From the NCBI GenBank assembly GCA_031266895.1, contig JAISAD010000101.1, forward strand, positions 1-12,922: 12,922 nucleotides of DNA. The letters are read 5' to 3'. The notes under the pieces are model-generated. The model was not told where the DNA came from, made no database searches, and saw only the letters and a program-made list of their open reading frames with translations. The translations under genes and the position numbers were made by a program. Source of the stretch: Bacteroidales bacterium (GTDB lineage Bacteria; Bacteroidota; Bacteroidia; Bacteroidales; WCHB1-69). Below, piece by piece: positions 7,614-12,922 of the stretch. Positions within the stretch are counted from its first letter, which is position 1, and each line of letters begins with the position of its first letter.

Positions 7614-9866
7614 ATGAATACCACTAAGCGCTCTAAATGGATTAAGCCTTTCTGGCTTGTTCTGGCTTCCGGAACGGGCATTATGCTGTTGCTCTTTTTT
7701 CTGATTTCTATGGGATGGATGGGCTTTATGCCCTCTTTTACCGATTTGGAAAACCCGCATACCAACCTGGCTTCCGACATCTATTCGGCTGACGGTGAAC
7801 TGTTAGGTAAATATTATGTCGAAAATCGTTCAAACTGTAAATATTCAGACCTTTCGCCCGCTTTACGCAATGCACTGATTGCTACCGAAGATGTTCGCTT
7901 TTACAAACATGCCGGAGTTGATTTGCGTGCTGTAGCAAGGGTTTTCTTTGGCGTTATCACTTTCAGTCATCAAGGCGGAGGCAGTACCATTACGCAACAG
8001 CTGGCTAAAAATCTCTTTCCCAGAGATCCCAAAGCCGGCAAGCTTAAAATCATTATCACCAAGCTCAAGGAGTGGGTGGTAGCGGCCAAATTGGAACATA
8101 CCTATTCCAAAGAGGAGATCCTGGCCATGTATTTCAATACTGTTGATTTCGGCAACCAGTCGCTCGGCATCAAATCGGCGGCAGCTACCTATTTCAACAA
8201 AGAGCCGATAATGCTCAATACCGAAGAGGCCGCCCTGCTGGTGGGCATGTTGAAAGCTCCCAGCAAGTACAATCCTACCCGCAATCTGAATAATGCTCTT
8301 AACCGTCGTAATACGGTGATTGAGCAAATGGAAAAATATAATTATCTTACAAAAACACAAGCCGATTCCATTAAGACTATATCTATTGACATGTCGCATT
8401 TTTCGCGGCAAGACCATACTGCCGGCCTCGCTACTTATTTCAGAGAATATGTGCGCCAGTACCTGAAAGACTGGTGTAAAAATAATCCTAAAAAGGACGG
8501 TTCCTGTTATGATATTTATAAGGATGGCCTGCGCATCTATACCACAATAGATTCTCGAATGCAAAGATATGCGGAAGCCGCTGTAAATGAACATGTGTGC
8601 GAATATTTACAACCCATATTCTTTAAACACTGGAAAGGTCATAAAAATGCCCCCTTTTATAATTTAAGCGAGAAGGATACTCGAACTATTTTACTGCAAG
8701 CCATGCGCCGCAGCGACCGCTACGGCATAATGAAAGATGCCGGCATGAACGAAGAGCAGATTATCGCTGAGTTTCAAAAACAGGTAAAAATGAAACTTTT
8801 TACCTACCATGGCTTGAAAGATACCCTAATGTCGCCATGGGATTCGCTGCGCTACATGAAAACCTTTTTGCATTGCGGCATGATGGCGATGGAAACAAAT
8901 ACCGGCTATGTGCGTGCCTATGTGGGCGGAGTCAACTATCAGGAGTTTCAATTCGACCATGTAAAATTGTCGCGCCGGCAAGTGGGTTCAACCTTTAAGC
9001 CTTACGTTTATGCTACGGCCATGCAAAACGGGGAATATGACCCCTGTACAATGGTACCCAATGTGCCGGTAACATTCTATCCGCCAGCAGTTAATTCCGA
9101 ATGGACGCCTAAAAATTCAGGATCTTATAAAGAGGGCGAGATGCTCCCACTGCGCGAAGCGCTGGCCATGTCTATCAATCAAGTATCGGCCTATTTAATG
9201 AAGCAATTTGGACCCAAAGCGGTTATCAGTCTGGTGCGTGCTATGGGGATGACTTCCGATATTCCGGAAGTGCCGGCAATCTGTCTGGGAGCATGCGAGT
9301 TATCACTATTCGAGCAGGTTGGCGCTATCAATTGCTTTCCCAATCAGGGAATCTATGTTGAGCCTGTGTTTATTACCAAAATATGCGATAAGGAGGGCAA
9401 TATTATTGCTTCATTTGTACCTAAAACCAATGAAGCTATTGACCAGATTACTGCCTTTAAAACGGTGCGATTGATGCAAGGAGTGGTCGATTACGGGACG
9501 AGTGCGCGTTTAAGAGGACAATACCGCTTATCGTTTCCGCTGGGTGGAAAAACAGGAACTACCGATAATCAGTCGGATGCATGGTTTGTAGGCTATTCGC
9601 CCATGCTTACCTGCGGCGTGTGGGTAGGGTGTGAAGACCGTGCTGCCCATTTCCGCTCCATGGAGTATGGACAGGGTGCACGCATGGCTATGCCGGTTTT
9701 CGGCCTCTTTATGCAAAAGCTCTATGCCGATCCCAATCTTCCTTACAGCAAGGTAGTTAAGGAACAGAAAACAGGCTACTCCTTCCCCATTCCGGCGGCC
9801 TATACCGGCGATGCCAGCGGCTGCGACGAAAGACACCGCAACAGGATTAATATTGATTTTGATTAG
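7614..9866 (+). CDS. Class A penicillin-binding protein (bifunctional glycosyltransferase/transpeptidase, PBP1A type)
   Basis: This inner-membrane, periplasm-facing enzyme polymerises lipid II into glycan strands and cross-links their peptides. The 750-residue product has a short basic cytoplasmic tail and one membrane segment (about 13-36). The GT51 glycosyltransferase domain (about 50-235) has the catalytic glutamate in TEDVRFYKHAGVD (Glu92), the GGGSTITQQLAKNLF block (121-135) and YSKEEILAMYFN (164-175). The transpeptidase domain (about 420-700) has all three active-site motifs: STFK with nucleophile Ser459, SIN (520-522) and KTGTT (646-650). Between them is a linker of about 180 residues (about 240-420) containing GLRIYTTIDSRMQ, which is conserved in the family, and a lysine-rich stretch. 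Length is normal for a class A PBP. The symbol ponA or mrcA would be used by analogy, but the orthologue cannot be fixed from sequence alone. It has its own promoter, and the ferritin promoter follows it. Confidence 0.95.
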   Translation: MNTTKRSKWIKPFWLVLASGTGIMLLLFFLISMGWMGFMPSFTDLENPHTNLASDIYSADGELLGKYYVENRSNCKYSDLSPALRNALIATEDVRFYKHAGVDLRAVARVFFGVITFSHQGGGSTITQQLAKNLFPRDPKAGKLKIIITKLKEWVVAAKLEHTYSKEEILAMYFNTVDFGNQSLGIKSAAATYFNKEPIMLNTEEAALLVGMLKAPSKYNPTRNLNNALNRRNTVIEQMEKYNYLTKTQADSIKTISIDMSHFSRQDHTAGLATYFREYVRQYLKDWCKNNPKKDGSCYDIYKDGLRIYTTIDSRMQRYAEAAVNEHVCEYLQPIFFKHWKGHKNAPFYNLSEKDTRTILLQAMRRSDRYGIMKDAGMNEEQIIAEFQKQVKMKLFTYHGLKDTLMSPWDSLRYMKTFLHCGMMAMETNTGYVRAYVGGVNYQEFQFDHVKLSRRQVGSTFKPYVYATAMQNGEYDPCTMVPNVPVTFYPPAVNSEWTPKNSGSYKEGEMLPLREALAMSINQVSAYLMKQFGPKAVISLVRAMGMTSDIPEVPAICLGACELSLFEQVGAINCFPNQGIYVEPVFITKICDKEGNIIASFVPKTNEAIDQITAFKTVRLMQGVVDYGTSARLRGQYRLSFPLGGKTGTTDNQSDAWFVGYSPMLTCGVWVGCEDRAAHFRSMEYGQGARMAMPVFGLFMQKLYADPNLPYSKVVKEQKTGYSFPIPAAYTGDASGCDERHRNRINIDFD

Positions 9867-9903
9867 CGGAAAGCTTGCCTGCCTGCTATTCAAAAATTTC
9901 ATG

Positions 9904-9911
9904 TATCTTTG
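9904..9911 (+). promoter_or_regulatory. Bacteroidetes-type -7 promoter element for the ferritin gene
   Basis: TATCTTTG followed by CGCC is a textbook match to the TAnnTTTG element. It ends 33 bases before the ATG at 9944, leaving a leader of about 27 nt. The nearest upstream TTG (9875-9877) is 26 bases away, farther than usual, so the -33 element is uncertain. I do not see an obvious iron-regulator palindrome over it. Confidence 0.65.
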
Positions 9912-9943
9912 CGCCTTAGTTTTTAACCTAAAACAGAAATTTT

Positions 9944-10453
9944 ATGTCAATCAGAACAATTCTAAACGAAACTATGGAAGCCGCCCTGAATAAACAGGGG
10001 AATGCAGAATTATGGTCTGCTTATCTTTATCTGTCAATGTCTTACGACATGAAACAGAAAGGGTTTGAGGGAATGGGCAATTGGTTTGCCGTTCAGGCAA
10101 AAGAGGAGTTTGCCCATGCAACTCGCATATTCGAGTATATCGAAGAGCGCAATGGCACGGTAAAGCTTTTTCCCATTGAGGAGGTGCGCCAGGAGTGGCT
10201 ATCTCCAAAAGAGGCCTTTGAAGACACCCTGATTCACGAAAAGCTGGTTACGGAGATGATTCATAACTTAATGGACAAGGCCATTGAGTTGAAAGATTAT
10301 GCTACCCAAGGATTTTTACAATGGTTCGTGAATGAGCAAGTTGAAGAAGAAGACGCGCCCCGTAAATATTTAGCTGCACTCGAAAAGGCAGGCGATGATG
10401 CCGCAGCTCTTTATATGCTTGATAAAGGTCTGGGGAAACGGAAAGAGGACTAA
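9944..10453 (+). CDS. ftnA: Non-haem ferritin, iron storage
   Basis: Ferritin oxidises Fe(II) at a di-iron site and stores it as a mineral in a 24-subunit cytoplasmic shell. The 169-residue product has the normal four-helix length. The ferroxidase ligands are all present when aligned by motif with E. coli FtnA: Glu22 in NAELWSAYLYLSM, Glu55 and His58 in KEEFAHATRIFEYI, Glu99 in HEKLVTEMIH, and Gln132 and Glu135 in FLQWFVNEQVEEED. There are no haem-binding features that would make it a bacterioferritin. It has a strong own promoter and is followed after 27 bases by a dehydrogenase gene on the same strand, so it may head a short operon. The symbol is given by similarity. Confidence 0.95.
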   Translation: MSIRTILNETMEAALNKQGNAELWSAYLYLSMSYDMKQKGFEGMGNWFAVQAKEEFAHATRIFEYIEERNGTVKLFPIEEVRQEWLSPKEAFEDTLIHEKLVTEMIHNLMDKAIELKDYATQGFLQWFVNEQVEEEDAPRKYLAALEKAGDDAAALYMLDKGLGKRKED

Positions 10454-10480
10454 GTCGGAATTTAACCGGATTTATGCTCC

Positions 10481-11434
10481 ATGAAAATCATAGCGATAGA
10501 ACCGCTTGGATTGTCGCCGCAAGAGTGGCATGAATCTGAGGCATGGCTTTTAGAAGCAGGGCATCAGCTGATTGTTTATCCTGATAGAAAGGAGGATAAA
10601 CCTACATTGATGCAACGCATGAAGGGAGCCGAAGTGCTGTTGGTATCCAATATTCGGTTAACCAAAGAGATATTGAGTCAGGCGCCTGCTTTAAAGTTTA
10701 TTAATGTAGCTTTTACCGGTATTGACCATATTGACGGCGACTATTGCAGAGCACACGGTGTTGCGATTGCCAATGCGGCAGGATATGCTACTACGGCTGT
10801 GGCCGAGTTGGCTGTAGGCCTGATGCTGAATCTCTACCGGCAAATTATACCCTTAGATGCTGCTATCCGACAAGGCTATGACAGGCAGGGCTTTTCAGGT
10901 CGGCAACTGCGTGGCAAAACGGCAGGCATTATCGGAACAGGGGCTACAGGATGTGCCACGGCCAAGCTGCTGCAGGCTTTTGGGTGCCGAATAGTGGCCT
11001 GGAGTCGCACCGAAAAGCAATTCGTAAAAGAGCAGGGAATTAATTATGTATCATTAAGAGAGTTATTACAGCAAAGCGATATTATCTCTATTCATACCCC
11101 CTTAACGGAATATACTTTTCATCTTTTGGGCAAGGAAGAGCTGGCTTTGTGCCGTCCCTCTGCACTCATTATCAATACGGCACGCGGAAATATTATAGAC
11201 AATGTAGCGTTGGCCAATGCATTACATGAAAAACAGCTGGGCGGCGCCGCTATAGATGTTTTTGAACAGGAGCCTCCGCTGCCGGCCACACACCCCCTGC
11301 TGCACGCCCCCAATTGCATAGTTGTGCCCCATATCGGCTACGCCACACACGAAGCATTTCGCCACCGTATGGATATTGTGCTGGGAAACTTACGATCCTG
11401 GCTAGCTTTGCACGGCAAAGCGCCCGCTATTTAA
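10481..11434 (+). CDS. D-isomer-specific 2-hydroxyacid dehydrogenase, substrate unknown
   Basis: This 317-residue cytoplasmic NAD(P)-dependent oxidoreductase belongs to the family of glycerate, phosphoglycerate and lactate dehydrogenases. It has the usual substrate-domain elements LKFINVAFTGIDHID (71-85) and NAAGYATTAVAELAVGLML (98-116), then the Rossmann dinucleotide motif GTGATG (152-157) in the nucleotide-binding domain. The catalytic triad is intact: Arg235 in NTARGNIID, Glu264 in DVFEQEPP and His284 in VVPHIGYAT. There is no C-terminal ACT domain, so it is not the long form of phosphoglycerate dehydrogenase (SerA). Glycerate or hydroxypyruvate are possible substrates, but the sequence does not decide. 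It lies 27 bases after ferritin and 28 before a membrane protein gene, with no promoter-like TAnnTTTG between them, so co-transcription is likely. Confidence 0.92.
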   Translation: MKIIAIEPLGLSPQEWHESEAWLLEAGHQLIVYPDRKEDKPTLMQRMKGAEVLLVSNIRLTKEILSQAPALKFINVAFTGIDHIDGDYCRAHGVAIANAAGYATTAVAELAVGLMLNLYRQIIPLDAAIRQGYDRQGFSGRQLRGKTAGIIGTGATGCATAKLLQAFGCRIVAWSRTEKQFVKEQGINYVSLRELLQQSDIISIHTPLTEYTFHLLGKEELALCRPSALIINTARGNIIDNVALANALHEKQLGGAAIDVFEQEPPLPATHPLLHAPNCIVVPHIGYATHEAFRHRMDIVLGNLRSWLALHGKAPAI

Positions 11435-11462
11435 AACCTTATCAAACTTAATTGTCATAAAA

Positions 11463-12176
11463 ATGAAAAAAACAGACCTGTCGGTTATTGCCATTACTAT
11501 CCTCATTTTGCTTCCGTTTTTTATTTTCGAGCAGGCATATCATGGCTATGAAGCCTTTAATGCGGCGCATCCTTTTATTATGGCTTTTCTGAAGTTTGGC
11601 ATTTTGGCCACTTTCGGCGAGATGCTGGGCTTGCGCATTAAAACAGGAAGCTACAATTATAAAGGGTTTGGCATTGTTCCGCGTGCCATTGTTTGGGGTT
11701 GTCTGGGCATGTGGATTGCTGCTGCAATGGGCATTTTTAGCAAGGGGGTACCGGCTTTTCTAGAAGCCCGCTTTGATTTTTTCGCAGGCATAACGGCCGC
11801 CATGAACAGCTCTTTTTCCGGATTGAAATTATGCGGCGCCTTTTTTATCAGTGTAATGATGAATACCTCCTTTGCTCCCGTTTTTATGACCCTGCACAAA
11901 ATTACGGATACCCACATTTTGAATAATGGCGGAAAAGCAAGCTGTCTGCTTAAGCCACTGCCGGTGCGCAAAATCATCGCCTCGCTTAACTGGGATGTGC
12001 AGTGGAATTTTGTCTTTAAAAAGAGCATTCCCCTCTTCTGGATTCCAGCGCATACTGTCACATTCATTTTGCCGCCAAACATGCAGGTGCTCTTTGCCGC
12101 ACTCTGTGGCGTGGCTTTGGGTTTGATTTTATCCATTGCAGGGAAAGGGAAAAGCCAATCACCTAAAACAGTTTAA
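11463..12176 (+). CDS. Integral membrane protein resembling the Mpv17/PMP22 family, function unknown
   Basis: The 237-residue product is strongly hydrophobic, with about six likely membrane segments near residues 7-25, 37-57, 72-93, 118-141, 186-203 and 207-227. The middle carries YKGFGIVPRAIVWGCLGMWIA, and the C-terminal part carries LNWDVQWNF followed by FWIPAHTVTF. This order of a Trp-rich segment, an NF pair, an IP or VP before a helix, and a final hydrophobic helix is reminiscent of the Mpv17/PMP22 C-terminus. That assignment is from memory of the family pattern and is tentative. It has no cleavable signal peptide and no transporter or catalytic motif I recognise. The gene starts 28 bases after the dehydrogenase stop, so it is probably the last gene of the ferritin-led run, and it converges on the HU gene 62 bases away. 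Confidence 0.75.
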   Translation: MKKTDLSVIAITILILLPFFIFEQAYHGYEAFNAAHPFIMAFLKFGILATFGEMLGLRIKTGSYNYKGFGIVPRAIVWGCLGMWIAAAMGIFSKGVPAFLEARFDFFAGITAAMNSSFSGLKLCGAFFISVMMNTSFAPVFMTLHKITDTHILNNGGKASCLLKPLPVRKIIASLNWDVQWNFVFKKSIPLFWIPAHTVTFILPPNMQVLFAALCGVALGLILSIAGKGKSQSPKTV

Positions 12177-12238
12177 GCTACTATAATAATCTATTATCCC
12201 GTCAGCGCAATTTTGTTGACTCGTGAATGCAATTTCAT

Positions 12239-12682
12239 TCATCCGTAAACACGCTTGCGTTTACGAGACGATAATTTGCTATCCCTATTTACCGACATGC
12301 TTTTCACATCCTTGAACGACACCTTTTGCAAAGCCTCTTTCAATTCTTTGCCCGGAGCGAAGCGAATATACACCTTTCTGATAGTGGCCGCCGTAACATC
12401 CTCCTTGCGCTCTTGCCCCTCGCTGCCACAGGTCAGGTGGAAAGAGCCCCAGTCGCCCAGCTGAACGCTGTTGCCTTCGCTCAGCAAATAAATTAAAACT
12501 TTCTGAAACTGGTCTAAAGCTATTTCTGCTTCCTTGCGGCTAATAGCCGTTCCACTGGCTATTTGCTTAACCACCTCTTTCTCTTTTACCAGACTGATGC
12601 GCTTTAAGGTTGCATACCATTTCTTAGGCGCTGCAGGATTGCCCGGATAGCTTTTCTCTATTTTGTTATAAAAAACCGGCAT
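12239..12682 (-). CDS. HU-family DNA-binding protein of the Bacteroidetes HU-HIG type
   Basis: The 147-residue product matches the Bacteroidetes-specific HU-related group, longer than classical HU (about 90 residues). It starts with MPVFYNKIEKSYPGNPAAPKKWYATLK, an N-terminal extension typical of this group, followed by the helical dimerisation part (about 33-70). The beta-arm DNA-binding region follows (about 72-122), with SVQLGDWGSFHLTCGSEG and IRKVYIRFAPGKELKEAL. The protein ends in a basic tail (about 124-147, including SSRKRKR) that could add non-specific DNA contacts. A role in nucleoid structure or local regulation is expected from the family, but a specific target cannot be read. No clear TAnnTTTG promoter is seen upstream. 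The 172-base gap to the next HU gene holds a palindrome and a terminator-like hairpin. Confidence 0.88.
   Translation of the reverse strand: MPVFYNKIEKSYPGNPAAPKKWYATLKRISLVKEKEVVKQIASGTAISRKEAEIALDQFQKVLIYLLSEGNSVQLGDWGSFHLTCGSEGQERKEDVTAATIRKVYIRFAPGKELKEALQKVSFKDVKSMSVNRDSKLSSRKRKRVYG
12244..12265. repeat. Short inverted repeat in the 3' end of the HU-HIG gene
   Basis: CGTAAAC (12244-12250) and GTTTACG (12259-12265) form a 7-bp stem with an 8-base loop. It lies in the codons for the basic RKRKR tail. No T-run follows on either strand, so it is not a canonical terminator. The lysine and arginine codons alone may explain it. Confidence 0.35.
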
Positions 12683-12779
12683 AATAATTAAAGTTTTTGG
12701 TTATGTTATGAAAATGAGTTACCTGACATTCCGATTGTACTTTATAACTTGCTGTATATCAAGCCTGTAATCATGTTCC

Positions 12780-12801
12780 GTAAAAGGTATATACCTTTTA
12801 C
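12780..12801. repeat. Perfect 22-bp palindrome upstream of the HU-HIG gene, candidate operator or hairpin
   Basis: The half-site GTAAAAGGTAT is followed directly by its exact reverse complement, giving a 22-bp perfect palindrome 98 bases before the HU-HIG start. As RNA it could fold into a 9-bp stem with a TATA loop; as DNA it has the symmetry of a dimeric repressor site. It is separated by only 2 bases from the larger hairpin to its right. Confidence 0.6.
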
Positions 12802-12803
12802 CT

Positions 12804-12843
12804 AAAACGAGTATTCATTTTACTGAAAACGAATACTCGTTTT
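12804..12843 (-). terminator. Strong hairpin, likely terminator of the right-edge HU gene
   Basis: AAAACGAGTATTC (12804-12816) and GAATACTCGTTTT (12831-12843) are perfect 13-bp inverted arms. In the spacer, TTTT and AAAA can add four more pairs after one mismatch, closing on a 4-base ACTG loop. It lies 11 bases after the stop of the leftward-reading partial HU gene, where a terminator is expected. Read leftward, the stem ends in TTTT; read rightward, it ends in TTTTT, so it could work in both directions. Confidence 0.6.
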
Positions 12844-12854
12844 TATTGAACCGA

Positions 12855-12922
12855 TTATAGCTTTTCAAATTTAAGGTTATTCAGCATGGTTTTGAGTTCG
12901 GTGCCGGGACGAAAAACTACCT
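12855..12922 (-). CDS. 3' end of a second HU-HIG-type DNA-binding protein gene, cut by the window edge
   Basis: Only the last 21 codons and the TAA are inside the window. Read leftward they give VVFRPGTELKTMLNNLKFEKL. This lines up with IRFAPGKELKEALQKVSFKDV in the neighbouring HU-HIG protein, sharing F-x-PG-x-ELK-xx-L and the following Phe. It therefore looks like a paralogue that ends where its neighbour continues into a basic tail. Same strand, 172 bases apart, with a terminator-like hairpin between them, so the two are probably separate transcription units. The identification rests on this short stretch only. Confidence 0.7.
   Translation of the reverse strand, partial: VVFRPGTELKTMLNNLKFEKL

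Noticed and set aside
7863..8594. A 243-codon minus-strand open frame inside the penicillin-binding protein gene
   Set aside because: It overlaps the conserved glycosyltransferase motifs on the coding strand and gives no plausible protein of its own.
12183..12241. Inverted repeats in the convergent gap as intrinsic terminators
   Set aside because: The stems are only 6 bp, AT-rich, and have no T-run on either side, so I record them only as small repeats.
12683..12779. Promoter for the HU-HIG gene
   Set aside because: A TTG followed about 20 bases later by TACAATCG on the minus strand loosely resembles a promoter, but the -7 match is too poor to annotate.

Overview
The window looks like an ordinary chromosomal stretch from a member of the Bacteroidota (Bacteroidetes). 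Four things point there. Two large exported proteins end in type IX secretion system (T9SS) sorting domains, one of type A and one of type B. Several genes are preceded by the TAnnTTTG -7 promoter element typical of this phylum, followed by short AT-rich leaders without Shine-Dalgarno sequences. Two HU-like proteins of the Bacteroidetes HU-HIG type lie at the right end. A lipoprotein carries the DGDGD motif common in Bacteroidetes surface lipoproteins. I see no rRNA, tRNA, insertion sequence, phage gene or CRISPR array. Genes are densely packed; the longest non-coding gap is about 170 bases.

Layout, left to right. On the minus strand (147-1504), a small lipoprotein gene is followed by nadC (quinolinate phosphoribosyltransferase, NAD synthesis); the two overlap by one base (TAATG). 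Divergently, on the plus strand (1635-7547), there is a two-gene unit: a C10 (streptopain-like) cysteine peptidase with two CUB-like domains and a type A T9SS tail, then after 6 bases a 1265-residue surface protein with SBBP beta-propeller repeats, a PKD domain, four Ig-like repeats and a type B T9SS tail. Next comes a class A penicillin-binding protein (7614-9866) with its own promoter. A likely three-gene run follows (9944-12176): ferritin, a D-2-hydroxyacid dehydrogenase and a six-segment membrane protein resembling the Mpv17/PMP22 family. It converges on a minus-strand HU-HIG gene (12239-12682). Upstream of that gene are a perfect 22-bp palindrome, a terminator-like hairpin, and the 3' end of a second HU-HIG gene cut by the window edge.

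Functionally the window mixes housekeeping (NAD synthesis, peptidoglycan synthesis, iron storage, nucleoid proteins) with cell-surface biology (the T9SS pair, the lipoprotein). The pairing of an exported peptidase with a large adhesin-like surface protein is the most distinctive part. Nothing here clearly amounts to an undescribed defence or mobile system. The points most worth checking are the peptidase/surface-protein pair, the palindrome and hairpin between the HU paralogues, and the ferritin cluster.
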